A stretch of 64,000 nt of DNA, taken from contig NZ_NPKH01000011.1 of assembly GCF_002284535.1 (NCBI RefSeq), forward strand, positions 261,115 to 325,114, written 5' to 3'. Source of the DNA: Mesorhizobium wenxiniae (GTDB lineage: Bacteria; Pseudomonadota; Alphaproteobacteria; Rhizobiales; Rhizobiaceae). The notes under the pieces were generated by a model, which searched no databases, was not told the DNA's origin, and saw nothing but the letters and a program-made list of their open reading frames with translations. Positions 37,651-46,793 of this stretch are shown piece by piece (position 1 is the stretch's first letter; each line of letters opens with the position of its first letter). A program made the position numbers and the translations under genes.

Positions 37651-38046
37651 CTACCCTAGCGTGGCTCCTTCCGCCGCGGTTCGGGCAGCCCGCGCCGCTC
37701 CGGCTTTCGCCCTTCCTGTCCGCTCCTGGTGCTCTTTGCCCCATTCCGCCAGCGGGGCGAGCGCCAGGTCGAGCTCGGCGCCTTCCGGCGTGACCGAATA
37801 TTCGACGCGCGGCGGCACTTGGTGAAACACCTCGCGGTGGATGATGCCGTCCGCCTCCATCTCGCGCAGGTGCTGGATCAGCATCTTCTCGCTGATCTCC
37901 GGCTGCAGCCTCTTCAGTTCGCCGAAGCGGCAGGGCTGCGCCTGGTGGATCTGCCAGAGCAAAAGTGCCTTCCACTTACCGCCGATCACCGCGAGCGCGG
38001 GACCCAATCCGCAACTGTCCGGCAGTTTTCTTTGTTTTTTTTCCAA
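37651..38046 (-). CDS. HxlR-family regulator (module 2)
   Basis: 131 aa. The motif GLGPALAVIGGKWKALLLW holds at the N-terminus, preceded by the conserved Cys (LPDSCGLG). FGELKRLQPEISEKMLIQHL and the wing VEYSVTPEGAEL follow. I see no ATG that fits. A TTG at 38046 has GGAG six bases upstream and gives a protein of normal size. It diverges from the SDR and imine-reductase-like genes, the same arrangement as module 1. Confidence 0.85.
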   Translation of the reverse strand: MEKKQRKLPDSCGLGPALAVIGGKWKALLLWQIHQAQPCRFGELKRLQPEISEKMLIQHLREMEADGIIHREVFHQVPPRVEYSVTPEGAELDLALAPLAEWGKEHQERTGRAKAGAARAARTAAEGATLG

Positions 38047-38071
38047 GGAAATCTCCAATTCTGAGGTTCTG

Positions 38072-38116
38072 GTAGGTACCTTACTTTTTTGTCTGTACTT
38101 GTGCAATCGAAAGTAC
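38072..38116. promoter_or_regulatory. Candidate HxlR operators upstream of the SDR
   Basis: GTAGGTACCTTAC (38072-38084) is a near-palindrome around GGTACC. GTACTT (38095-38100) and AAGTAC (38111-38116) form a perfect 6-bp inverted repeat with a 10-bp spacer. Both lie between the divergent HxlR and SDR genes. The role is inferred from place and symmetry. Confidence 0.45.
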
Positions 38117-38268
38117 CTGCCTAGCTTCGGGCAAGGACGCCGGAGCATGCAGGCAAAAGGCCAGCGGCAAGGCTTCCACTGGGACAGTTTCGCTCGCAAA
38201 AAGCGGACGCCCCGACCGTTTCAAACCGACACACCGCGGCGCCCCTCGCGCCGGGATAAGGAAGAATC

Positions 38269-39033
38269 ATGAGCAGATTTCAGGGCAAGAAGGCCGTTGT
38301 CATCGGCGGCACACATGGAATGGGACTGGCGGTGGCGCAGGCGTTGATCGACGGCGACGCCGACGTCCTGATCACGGGGCGCAATAAAAAAAACCTCGCG
38401 GACGCCCGCCAGGCGCTTGGCGGCAGCGTCCATGCGGTCCGGTCCGATATCGCCAGTATGGGCGATATCGCGGTGCTCAGCGCGGAAGTGGGGCAGAAAC
38501 TCGGCGTGATCGATTTCCTGCACGTGAACGCCGGCGTGTCGGAGCTGGAACCGTTCGACCAGGTCACGGAAGCGTCCTACGATCGCCAGTTCAACATCAA
38601 CACCAGGGGCGCCTTTTTTACCACTCAGCGCCTCATACCGCTGATCAAGGAGGGCGGTGCGATCGTCTTCACCTCGTCGATCGCCGAGGATTCCGGCACC
38701 GCCGGCATGGCGGTGTATTCCGCCAGCAAGGCGGCGCTGCGCGCCTTCGGCAAGGTGCTGGCATCGGAACTCCTGCCGCGAAAAATCCGCGTCAACGTCG
38801 TGAGCCCCGGCTTCATCGACACGCCGACCATGGGCGTCGCCGGCGCCTCGGCGGAAGAGCGCGCCGCTTTCATGAAGGTCGGCGACGAGGTGACGCCGAT
38901 GAAGCGCCACGGCACGCCGGAGGAGGTTGCGCGCGCCGTTTTGTTCCTCGCCTTCGACGCCACCTTCACCACCGGCGAGCGGATCAAGGTAGACGGCGGC
39001 CTCGGCCAGGACCTGTCGCCGGCCATGGGATGA
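38269..39033 (+). CDS. Short-chain dehydrogenase (HxlR module 2)
   Basis: 254 aa classical [19 protein letters not shown] (cofactor loop), [10 protein letters not shown], then [20 protein letters not shown] with the active-site Ser/Tyr and a following Lys. [10 protein letters not shown] and the C-terminal [15 protein letters not shown] match common quinone or carbonyl reductases. AAGGAAG precedes the ATG. It is followed 66 bp later by the imine-reductase-like gene. Confidence 0.9.
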   Translation: MSRFQGKKAVVIGGTHGMGLAVAQALIDGDADVLITGRNKKNLADARQALGGSVHAVRSDIASMGDIAVLSAEVGQKLGVIDFLHVNAGVSELEPFDQVTEASYDRQFNINTRGAFFTTQRLIPLIKEGGAIVFTSSIAEDSGTAGMAVYSASKAALRAFGKVLASELLPRKIRVNVVSPGFIDTPTMGVAGASAEERAAFMKVGDEVTPMKRHGTPEEVARAVLFLAFDATFTTGERIKVDGGLGQDLSPAMG

Positions 39034-39099
39034 ATAGGAACGCCGCACGCATAGCTCGCCGCGTAGCTTCACGATCGAACCGAAAAAGAAAGGAAACAA

Positions 39100-39993
39100 A
39101 TGTCCGACGTATCCGTCATCGGCCTTGGCGCCATGGGCTCGGCCCTGGCCGCGGCGCTCCTGAAAAGCGGCCTCAGCGTCACACTGTGGAACCGTTCGCC
39201 GGCCAAGGCTGAGGCGCTCGTGGCCAAAGGCGCTGTCGCCGCCGCGAGCGTCAAGGATGCCGTCGAGGCGAGCAAACTGGTGGTCGCTTGCCTGCTGGTC
39301 TACGATACCGTGTATGAGGCGTTCGAGCCGGCAAAGGATGCGCTTGCCGGCCGCACGCTGGTCAACCTCACCAACGGCACGCCGGCGCAGGCGCGCGAGA
39401 TGGCACAATGGGCAGCCACCCGGGGCGCCGACTACCTCGACGGCGGCATCATGGCGGTTCCGCCGATGATCGGCCAAGCCGAGGCGCTGATCCTCTACAG
39501 CGGTGCGCACGCGGCGTTCGAGGCGCACGGGAAAACGCTCGGCGCGCTGGGGGCAGCCAAATATCTCGGCGACGACGCCGGGCTTGCACCGTTGCACGAC
39601 ATTGCCCTGCTCACCGCCATGTACGGCCTGTTCTCGGGCGTCACGCATGCCTTCGCGCTGACCGGATCGGAAACGGTGCCGGCGGAAAAATTCCTGCCGA
39701 TGCTGACCAACTGGCTCGGGGCGGTCATGACATGGCTGCCTGACATGGCACGGCGCATCGACAGCGGCGACTACCGCAGCGATGTCGTCTCGAACCTCGA
39801 GATGCAGGCGGCGTCCTTCGACAACTTTATCGCGGCCAGCGAGGGCCAGGGTGTCAGCTCCGAACTGATCGCGCCGATGTTCCAGCTCTTAAAAAAAGCC
39901 GTCGCAGCGGGCTATGGCGATGCCGACCAGGCGAGCCTGGTCGAGATGATCAGGACTAGGCCGCAGGTCGAGAGGCAGCGGGCGGGGGGCTGA
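39100..39993 (+). CDS. Imine-reductase-like NAD(P)-dependent dehydrogenase
   Basis: 297 aa. N-terminal Rossmann domain VSVIGLGAMGSALAAALLKS, then VTLWNRSPAKAEAL for NADP binding. LVNLTNGTPAQAREMAQWAA and DYLDGGIMAVPPMIGQAEAL are typical of imine reductases and related 6-phosphogluconate-dehydrogenase-like proteins. The C-terminal helical domain contains GLAPLHDIALLTAMYGLFSG. It would reduce a C=N or C=O bond; the natural substrate is unknown. It is the intact paralogue of the frameshifted gene at 17689-18568. AAAGGAAA precedes the ATG. Confidence 0.88.
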   Translation: MSDVSVIGLGAMGSALAAALLKSGLSVTLWNRSPAKAEALVAKGAVAAASVKDAVEASKLVVACLLVYDTVYEAFEPAKDALAGRTLVNLTNGTPAQAREMAQWAATRGADYLDGGIMAVPPMIGQAEALILYSGAHAAFEAHGKTLGALGAAKYLGDDAGLAPLHDIALLTAMYGLFSGVTHAFALTGSETVPAEKFLPMLTNWLGAVMTWLPDMARRIDSGDYRSDVVSNLEMQAASFDNFIAASEGQGVSSELIAPMFQLLKKAVAAGYGDADQASLVEMIRTRPQVERQRAGG

Positions 39994-40099
39994 AGGCGCG
40001 ATCCAGCGCCAGCATCACCAGCATAATGTGGGCCACTATTTCCTGCCGCACCTGGCGCTTTCTCCCGCGTCGGCGGTCGCGAGATAGAAGCCGGGCGGA

Positions 40100-40336
40100 G
40101 ACTTACAATGGCACGCTGCCTCAGCTGAAGGCGCTGACGGACAAGCTCGCCTCCATCGGCCAGAAGCAGGGTGCAGCAGCTCCCGATGTCGAACAGCTTG
40201 GGCTATCGCCAAGGGCACGACGCCGATCATCGGCGTCACCAAGCCCAACTACATCGATGGTCTGGTCCGGGCCAGCAGCATCACGCTCACCAGCGACGAC
40301 ATCGCGGAGTTGAAAGCTCTTGCCGAACGCTGCTAA
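40100..40336 (+). pseudogene. Aldo/keto reductase, C-terminal fragment, frameshifted
   Basis: ETYNGTLPQLKALTDKLASI reads in one frame to about 40195. WAIAKGTTPIIGVTKPNYID and GLVRASSITLTSDDIAELKA follow in another, with a stop at 40334-40336. This is the C-terminal third of an aldo/keto reductase, including the NADPH-binding segment. The N-terminal two thirds are absent. Confidence 0.75.
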
Positions 40337-40391
40337 CGTGAACACCCGTGGCTGGTGGGAACAAGAGGTGTAAGTCTGTAGCTTCGCTGTC

Positions 40392-40634
40392 CTACTTCCT
40401 CGGAACGCCGCTCCGAGCAATACGGGAGGCGATCATCTCGTTCTGCAGATGACCGCCTGTGCCCGAGCAGGTTGCCGGTTGCCTCCACCTGATTGTGCAA
40501 GTGCTCCAGAACGTGTTGCGCCATTCCGCAAAGATCCGGATCACCTGCGCTGCGATGGTTGCCTTGTCCTGCGGTAGGAACCGCCCGTAGTGTTGCTGCA
40601 CCATGTCGGGCGTGTCCTGGATCGCGTAGCTCAC
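40392..40634 (-). pseudogene. Probable tyrosine-recombinase (integrase) C-terminal remnant
   Basis: The first part of this frame reads IQDTPDMVQQHYGRFLPQDK and then ATIAAQVI. It resembles the C-terminal end of phage-type integrases, where the Tyr in HYGRF would be the nucleophile. Nothing upstream supplies the catalytic Arg/His residues, and the tail after AAQVI looks like non-coding sequence. So at most a fragment survives. I judged this from motif memory only. Confidence 0.45.
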
Positions 40635-40773
40635 TGCGCACCGAACTTTTCCAGCGTCTGCCTTTGGCGCAATGGGCCGCCGCGCCTAGTCGCGCCAGAT
40701 GACCGCTTTCGGGATCGGCCTGCCGCCTGCTCAACGACCAGAAAGGAGGCGCATTGCCCACGGTCAGGATCGA

Positions 40774-41517
40774 CTACCAGGGCTGGTTGACCGGCCCGAC
40801 TGTGAACTCGTTGATCGTCGTATCCTCAGGCTGGTCGATGGCAAAAGCCACGACGCGGGCGATCCGATCCGGCGAGATCCCATACTTGTCATAGGTATTC
40901 TGCACCGATCGCGCTGTGCCTTGGTCGCTGATCGTCGTTAGCAGCTCAGTGTTGATCGCCGCCGGGTAGATCGTCGCGGTGCGGATGTTGGTACCCTCCA
41001 TGGCCGATTCCATGCGCAGGACTTCCATGAAGTCGCGGACGAACCACTTCGTCCCGCCATACACCGCCCCGTTTGGATAGGCTTTCAGGCCTGCAACCGA
41101 GGAGGTTGCAATGACGTGCCCGGATTTCTGCGCGATGAACGTTGGCAGCACAGCGGCGACGCCATTTAGAACGCCCTTGATGTTCACATCGACCATCTGA
41201 TGCCAGTCGTCGGTCTTCAACGCGGAGAGAGGAGAATTGGGCATAAGTCCGGCGTTCAGGAAGATGACGTCGATGCCACCGAAAGCCTCCCTGGCGAGTT
41301 TTACAATGCCGTCATTGTCGGACTGCCTGGTGACGTCCAGTTCCCGATAGACGGCTTGGCCGCCATCCGTCGTAATCTCGTCGGCGATCCGCTGCAGCTT
41401 GTCTTCGCGCCGCGCGCCCAGGACGACTTTGGCGCCCTTGTTCGCGAGCAGCTTGGCGGTCGCCTCGCCGATACCGGACGACGCACCGGTGATGATGATG
41501 ACTTTGTCCTTGATCAT
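40774..41517 (-). CDS. Short-chain dehydrogenase (YdfG-like)
   Basis: 247 aa classical SDR: KVIIITGASSGIGEATAKLL, then LDVTRQSDNDGIVK, FLNAGLMPNSPL and SSVAGLKAYPNGAVYGGTKW with Ser, Tyr and Lys. This subgroup includes serine/3-hydroxy acid dehydrogenases and carbonyl reductases. The ATG at 41517 is the natural start; the frame opens further upstream. It lies 25 bp downstream of the exported cyclophilin-like gene, so the two may be co-transcribed. Confidence 0.9.
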   Translation of the reverse strand: MIKDKVIIITGASSGIGEATAKLLANKGAKVVLGARREDKLQRIADEITTDGGQAVYRELDVTRQSDNDGIVKLAREAFGGIDVIFLNAGLMPNSPLSALKTDDWHQMVDVNIKGVLNGVAAVLPTFIAQKSGHVIATSSVAGLKAYPNGAVYGGTKWFVRDFMEVLRMESAMEGTNIRTATIYPAAINTELLTTISDQGTARSVQNTYDKYGISPDRIARVVAFAIDQPEDTTINEFTVGPVNQPW

Positions 41518-41542
41518 GATGGTTCCTTGTTGGTTGCTGATA

Positions 41543-42016
41543 CTACTGGATGCGCTCAACTCGGACGGGCTTACCCTCAAGCTGCTCGAGCTCTTGCAGC
41601 GAAGCATTGTACTTTCCGATATGGATCGTCTGGTTAGAAAAGCCGATGCCGGCGGTGTTGTAGTAGAAGCCGATGTTGCCCCACGGGACAAAATAGATGA
41701 CGTCGCCGTCTTCCGGATCCGAGCCAGGCGATCCTTCGGTCGCAAGCTTGCGGGAGAAGTACCCGATCTTCTCCCGGCTGGCGTACTCCTCCAGGTTCAT
41801 CGTAAGCGGCAGCAGTGAAAGGAAGTCGCGAACGGTTGGATTGTCCTCGCCGATGGTCAGGTCGATGGAGGTCGATCCTGCGCTGAACCGAACCACCGCG
41901 CCGACAACCTCATCCTGCCCGGCATTGCCTGTTTGAGAGTAGGAGACAGTGGCGCCGACAACGGCCAGGAAAGCCGCAAGGATGAGCGCCGTCATTTGCC
42001 GATACAACTTTGCCAT
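41543..42016 (-). CDS. Exported cyclophilin-like fold protein
   Basis: 157 aa. A Sec signal peptide is seen (MTALILAAFLAVVGATVSYS, cut near SYSQ). The body matches the small cyclophilin-like family: VVRFSAGSTSIDLTIGEDNP, TVRDFLSLLPLTMNLEEYAS, GDVIYFVPWGNIGFYYN and IHIGKYNASLQELEQLEG. These proteins share the cyclophilin barrel without a proven isomerase role. It lies between the LysR at 42307 and an SDR. A second, unexported relative is at 43335. Confidence 0.8.
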   Translation of the reverse strand: MAKLYRQMTALILAAFLAVVGATVSYSQTGNAGQDEVVGAVVRFSAGSTSIDLTIGEDNPTVRDFLSLLPLTMNLEEYASREKIGYFSRKLATEGSPGSDPEDGDVIYFVPWGNIGFYYNTAGIGFSNQTIHIGKYNASLQELEQLEGKPVRVERIQ

Positions 42017-42306
42017 TTCCTTCTTCCTTCGCTGTGAAGCTTGCCCAGCAATCAGCGGACGTCTTGCTCGGACAGGACGCTCGCTCCTGCCTCGGTCGTC
42101 TCACGTACGAAGCAATATAGGCTAGGTAGCAATGTCCGATTAGCGGGAGCATTTCGTATGGACTTATGAGGAGGATTCATGAATGTTGTTCGGCCAGCAC
42201 GCCGATGGCGAGCGACAGCGCGACCGCGGGATGGGCAACCGAGCGACTTGCTCCGCGCGCTTCCGAAGGGCCGCCGGTCAGTGATAGCGCCCTTCTGTGG
42301 CCGATT

Positions 42307-43203
42307 TTATTCGCGATGGCGCAGTGCCTCGACGAGGGCGACGAAGGCGGGCGAGGATTGCCGTCGGCTCGGGTAGTAAAGATAGTAACCATCCCAATAA
42401 GGCGACCATCCTTCGAGGCCGCGCTGGAGCCGCCCTTTTTCGATGTGCGGCAGGGCGATTTCCTCCGGCACATAGGCGAGGCCGCGACCGGCAAGGGCAG
42501 CATCGAGTACATGGAAGATATTGTTGAACACGAGCTGGCCGTCGACATGGACCTTGATCTCGCGGCCGTCCTGATCCTCGAATTCCCAGACATAGAGCGC
42601 GCCGGAGGAGGGGAAGCGATAATTGATGCAGTCGTGCTGCATGAGATCCTGCGGCTTCTCCGGGACAGAGTGGTCCGAGAAGTAGGATTTAGTGCCGACG
42701 ACGGCGAACCGGAAATCCGGTCCGACGCGAGCCGAGATCATGTCCTTGGCGAGTTGGTCGCCCATTCGAACGCCGGCGTCGTAGCGTTCCGTGACAATGT
42801 CCGAGAGCCCGTTGTCGAGCAGGAGCTCGATCTTGATGTCCGGATATTTCGGAGCGAAGCGTTTCAGCTTCGGCCACAGGACATGGCTGATGGCGTAGTC
42901 CGGCGCGACAATCCTGACCGTTCCGGCAGGCTTTTCCCTCAACTCGTTCAGGGCGTCGATCTCCACTTCGATCTGATCGAAATGCGGTCCGATCCTCTCG
43001 AGAAGCCGCTCGCCTGCTTCCGTCGGCGCGACCGCGCGCGTGGTTCGCGTGAGCAGGCGGATGCCAAGCCGCGCTTCGAGCTGGCGGATCGTATGGCTGA
43101 GCGCCGACTGCGAAATGCCGAACCTGGCAGCGGCCTTGGTGAAGCTGCCTTCCCGTGCCACGGCGAGAAACGCGAGCAGGTCGTTGACATTCTGGCGCGT
43201 CAC
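42307..43203 (-). CDS. LysR-family regulator between cyclophilin-like genes
   Basis: 298 aa. HTH: VNDLLAFLAVAREGSFTKAA and LGIRLLTRTTRAVAPTEAGE. The substrate domain is of the same subgroup as the LysR at 32708. It starts with GTG at 43203, as no ATG fits. It stands alone between the two cyclophilin-like genes and is in the same direction as all of 40774-44911. It may control the SDR, the cyclophilin-like genes and the hydrolase. Confidence 0.9.
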   Translation of the reverse strand: MTRQNVNDLLAFLAVAREGSFTKAAARFGISQSALSHTIRQLEARLGIRLLTRTTRAVAPTEAGERLLERIGPHFDQIEVEIDALNELREKPAGTVRIVAPDYAISHVLWPKLKRFAPKYPDIKIELLLDNGLSDIVTERYDAGVRMGDQLAKDMISARVGPDFRFAVVGTKSYFSDHSVPEKPQDLMQHDCINYRFPSSGALYVWEFEDQDGREIKVHVDGQLVFNNIFHVLDAALAGRGLAYVPEEIALPHIEKGRLQRGLEGWSPYWDGYYLYYPSRRQSSPAFVALVEALRHRE

Positions 43204-43334
43204 TTATGAATCCTCATCATATGCAGGCCGACTATAGCAAAAATCAAAGAAGGTACGGGCGCCTCAGCCGTGGAGAATCTTAGTATCAACTTGCTCCTGT
43301 AATGAGAGTGCACGGCTACCGAGCAGGACCGCTC

Positions 43335-43688
43335 TTACTCGATGTGCTGAATTCTTACCGTGACGCGGCCAGGACGATCAAAGATCGAAACGTCATCTGC
43401 GACCTGACCGAGCACAACGATGCCGGGTGAAGGGACCCGGCCCCTCCGGTAATAGATCACGAAATGATTGGAGCTCCACAAACCCAACGTGCCGATCGAG
43501 AACTCACGCTGACGCGCCACCTCTGGCAGAGGAGCCGGCAGATTGCCGGTCTTTTCCTGACGGAGATGGTCGCTCATCTCTATGGTGAACGGCAGCAAAC
43601 GAACCAGGGATCTTGCGGTCTCGTTGTCCCCGAGATCAGCCGTGACCTCGCCCCAATCTGAAGAAATGCGAATGCGTTTATGAGCCAT
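43335..43688 (-). CDS. Cytoplasmic cyclophilin-like fold protein
   Basis: 117 aa. MAHKRIRISSDWGEVTADLG, then NETARSLVRLLPFTIEMSDH, LGLWSSNHFVIYYRRGR and GIVVLGQVADDVSIFDRPGR match the cyclophilin-like family. No signal peptide is present, unlike the relative at 41543. It starts at the ATG at 43688. It lies 116 bp downstream of the alpha/beta hydrolase. Its function is unknown. Confidence 0.75.
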   Translation of the reverse strand: MAHKRIRISSDWGEVTADLGDNETARSLVRLLPFTIEMSDHLRQEKTGNLPAPLPEVARQREFSIGTLGLWSSNHFVIYYRRGRVPSPGIVVLGQVADDVSIFDRPGRVTVRIQHIE

Positions 43689-43804
43689 GGCCAATCCAAA
43701 CTTTCAAATGCAGTAGCAGTAGCACCCAGTAGGATTTCGAGCAGGCCTTGGTCTACCGTCTTTGATGGAGCCTGCACGCGAAGGCGCAGGCTCCACCTCG
43801 CCGC

Positions 43805-44911
43805 TCACGCGGAGAGGTGCTGATTGAAAAAGCTGGTCAGCTTGTCGAACGGGATCACGTCGACCTTGTCGTAAAGATCGGTGTGGCTCGCGCCGGGGAT
43901 GATCATCAATTCCTTCGGCTCCGCTGCGGCTGCGTAGGCGGTTTCGCTGAAGTAGCGCGAGTGAGCGTTCTCGCCGTGGATCAGCAGGACCGGGCGCGGC
44001 GAAATTTCTTTGATGTACGTCAGGAGCGGCATGTTCATGAACGACAGCGGCGTCGTCTGCGTCCAGGAGTTGCCTGAGTTGACCGCGCGCGCATGGTACC
44101 CGCGCGGCGTCCTGTAATAGTCGTGATAGTCCACCAGGAACTGCGCCTCGCCGCCGTGCAGATCGTTGTAGGGCGGCTGGTAAGCCGGGGTTCCATTTTC
44201 CGCGTCCTGCCAACGCTGCCGGCTCAGTTGCTCCAGCGTTTGCGTGCGCTGTTCGAGGCTCAGACTGTCGTTGTAGCCCTTCGACATAACGCGCGTCATG
44301 TCATACATGGTGCTGGCAACGACCGCCTTGACGCGCTTGTCCGCCGCAACGGCATTCAACGCCATGCCGCCCCAGCCGCAAATGCCGATGACGCCGATGC
44401 GCTCACGATCGACGGAAACCTGCAGGCCGAGGAAATCTACCGCCGCCATGAAGTCCTCAGTGTTGATGTCCGGCGAGGCGACATTGCGGGGCTCGCCGCC
44501 GCTTTCCCCGGTAAAGGAAGGGTCGAAAGCCAGTGTGACGAAGCCGCGCTCGGCCATGGTCTGCGCATAGAGACCCGACGACTGTTCCTTCACCGCGCCG
44601 AACGGACCGCCGACGGCCAGCGCCGGCAGGCGTCGGTCGGCACGGTCCTTCGGCAGATAGAGGTCGCCCACCAGGCCGATGCCGTAGCGGTTCGTGAACG
44701 TGACCTTCTCGTGGTCGACGTTCTGGCTCTTGGGGAACACCTTATCCCACTTGTCTGCCATATGCTGAGCCCTTGCATTGGAAATATTGAAAAGCGACGC
44801 CGCGCCGAAGGTGGCAACACCAGCGCCGGTCATCTTCAGCAAGTTGCGACGGCCCGCGTCGGGTACATCGTGGCGTTCGACAGCGTTCTCGAGTTCAAGA
44901 TGTGTGCTCAT
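43805..44911 (-). CDS. Alpha/beta hydrolase with Tat-like signal, nucleophile Ser replaced
   Basis: 368 aa. The N-terminus has GRRNLLKMTGAGVATFGAAS, a twin-arginine-like signal. The body is like YcjY/dienelactone-hydrolase-type proteins: LPALAVGGPFGAVKEQSSGL, LAFDPSFTGESGG and RPVLLIHGENAHSRYFSETA. A C-terminal His is present in IIPGASHTDLYDK. The elbow reads GICGWGGMAL where YcjY-like proteins have GICGSGG, so the Ser nucleophile position is Trp. The protein may be non-hydrolytic, may use the Cys, or belongs to a subfamily with a different reaction. Confidence 0.82.
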   Translation of the reverse strand: MSTHLELENAVERHDVPDAGRRNLLKMTGAGVATFGAASLFNISNARAQHMADKWDKVFPKSQNVDHEKVTFTNRYGIGLVGDLYLPKDRADRRLPALAVGGPFGAVKEQSSGLYAQTMAERGFVTLAFDPSFTGESGGEPRNVASPDINTEDFMAAVDFLGLQVSVDRERIGVIGICGWGGMALNAVAADKRVKAVVASTMYDMTRVMSKGYNDSLSLEQRTQTLEQLSRQRWQDAENGTPAYQPPYNDLHGGEAQFLVDYHDYYRTPRGYHARAVNSGNSWTQTTPLSFMNMPLLTYIKEISPRPVLLIHGENAHSRYFSETAYAAAAEPKELMIIPGASHTDLYDKVDVIPFDKLTSFFNQHLSA

Positions 44912-45268
44912 GGCATGGTCTCCGTGATTGGAACTGTTGCCATGAGTGTAGTGGCCGCCGGGCCTATCGATTAGCCCGCTTGCTTCGCTTGAAGTGATGA
45001 GCTGAGTTCATGAATTGATGGCTAAGCCCGGGCTGTTGGCGGGTCGCATTTCTTGTAACAGCCGCCCGAGGGGCGAGCATTCATGAATGTCGCTCACCAT
45101 CTCATGCAATTTTTCCCGGCTGGTCGCTGATCGGTGCTCCAACTACGCCAGGGGCGCATGACAGGCATCATCCATCAGAATCCGGAAATGCAGAAAACGC
45201 CGGCGATGGTCACTGAACCCCTCGGCACACGGCCGTGATAGCGCCGTTAAGCTTCAAAGGTGAAAAGA
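44912..45268. other. 357-bp divergent intergenic region
   Basis: Lies between the hydrolase (minus) and the MFS gene (plus). No coding frame is convincing. It must hold both promoters. TTCATGAAT occurs at about 45079-45087, but I cannot assign a regulator. Confidence 0.5.
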
Positions 45269-46459
45269 ATGTCGGCCCAAGCTAGCTCTCCAATGAACGG
45301 CTTCGAGACTCGGCCCGCCTATTGGGGCGGTGTGTTCGCAATGTCACTCTGCGTCTTCGCGCTCATCGCTTCGGAGTTCATGCCCGTCAGTCTGCTCACG
45401 CCGATTGCCTCCGAGTTGCAGGTGAGCGAGGGACAGGCCGGTCAGGCCATTGCAATTTCCGGTGCCTTCGCGGTTCTGACGAGCTTGCTCATTTCTTCTG
45501 TGGCCAGGCACCTTGACCGAAAGATGTTGCTATTGGCGCTTACGGGCGTGATGGCGGTCTCGGGCACCATCGTGGCGATTGCCCCGAGCTACGTGATCCT
45601 CATGATCGGCCGGGCGTTGATCGGTGTTGTGATCGGCGGCTTTTGGTCTATGTCGGCGGCGACGGCGATGCGGCTGGTGCCTGAGCACCACGTTCCGAGA
45701 GCGCTTGCGATCTTCAATGGCGGCAATGCGCTGGCGACGGTGGTCGCACCGCCGCTCGGCGCCTTCCTCGGTTCGATCATCGGCTGGCGGGGTGCGTTCT
45801 TCTGCGTGGTTCCGGTCGCGGTGATCGTCTTCTTCTGGCAGATGATCAGCCTGCCGTCGATGAAAGCGGAACGTCGGCCCGGTTCCGGCAATGTGTTCAG
45901 GCTTCTCAAGCGGCCGCTCGTGGTCTTGGGTATGGCGTCCGTCGGGCTCTTCTTCATGGGGCAGTTCGCGCTTTTCACTTATGTGCGCCCCTTCCTCGAA
46001 GCGGTAACGAGGGTCGATGTCTCGACACTATCGCTCGTCCTGCTCGGGATCGGTGTCGCCGGTGTCGTCGGCACCAGCCTGATTAGTGTTTTCCTGAAGG
46101 ACGGGCTCTTCCGGGCCCTAATCGTCATCCCCGGGTCGATGGCCGTGATAGCCCTGACCCTCATCGCTTTCGGCAACAGCCTCCCCATCACGGCGAGCCT
46201 GTTGGGTATATGGGGACTGATCGGCACGGCGGCGCCCGTCGGTTGGTGGACATGGCTTGCGCGTTCGCTGCCTGAGCATGCCGAAGCAGGTGGCGGTCTT
46301 ATGGTGGCCGTCATCCAGCTTGCTATCACTATGGGCGCGGTCGTCGGCGGCGTGCTGTTCGATTTTAGCGGTTATCGAATGACCTTTATGGCCAGCGCCA
46401 TCTTGCTGGTTATGGCCACATTCCTGGCCTTCCTGACATCGCGTAGCGGTCCGACCTAG
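45269..46459 (+). CDS. MFS transporter, AraJ/DHA1-like
   Basis: 396 aa with about twelve TM helices. YWGGVFAMSLCVFALIASEF and PVSLLTPIASELQVSEGQAG at the start, and LMIGRALIGVVIGGFWSMSA in TM4, are typical of the DHA1 group around AraJ and YdhP, which export sugars or drugs. The ATG at 45269 has AAAGG eight bases upstream; a GTG at 45260 is in frame. It diverges from the hydrolase gene. No regulator lies directly beside it. Confidence 0.88.
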   Translation: MSAQASSPMNGFETRPAYWGGVFAMSLCVFALIASEFMPVSLLTPIASELQVSEGQAGQAIAISGAFAVLTSLLISSVARHLDRKMLLLALTGVMAVSGTIVAIAPSYVILMIGRALIGVVIGGFWSMSAATAMRLVPEHHVPRALAIFNGGNALATVVAPPLGAFLGSIIGWRGAFFCVVPVAVIVFFWQMISLPSMKAERRPGSGNVFRLLKRPLVVLGMASVGLFFMGQFALFTYVRPFLEAVTRVDVSTLSLVLLGIGVAGVVGTSLISVFLKDGLFRALIVIPGSMAVIALTLIAFGNSLPITASLLGIWGLIGTAAPVGWWTWLARSLPEHAEAGGGLMVAVIQLAITMGAVVGGVLFDFSGYRMTFMASAILLVMATFLAFLTSRSGPT

Positions 46460-46793
46460 CGAGGTGTTCGCACAACCCCTTGTTCCCAGGCGAACATCGA
46501 GGAGCATCAGCTATCTGCATCTCGCTCGTTGCGTTGATACAAGCAATGTCCGCTTCCGGAGACGGCAGGGATCGACCCAAATGACTGAGATGGAGGCGCT
46601 GAGCTGTCATCGGCATCGCGCATTTCGAACTTCGCCGCGGTGGATCTTCACCTGTTCCCTGGTCGCGCGTACGCAAAGCTGCGACATGGTTCGAAGGAAT
46701 GTCCGTCCCTCCAAAACCGGGTTAATTTTGAAAACTAAGTCGGCGAGAGCCGAGTCATGATCTCTGAAAGATTAGCAATTCAATTGGTTGTAA
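46460..46793. other. Intergenic between MFS gene and tRNA-Arg
   Basis: No gene is recognised. This is the 3' flank of the minus-strand tRNA, the side where integrases of the tRNA-targeting type insert. I saw no second copy of the tRNA end and no integrase directly beside it. Confidence 0.5.
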
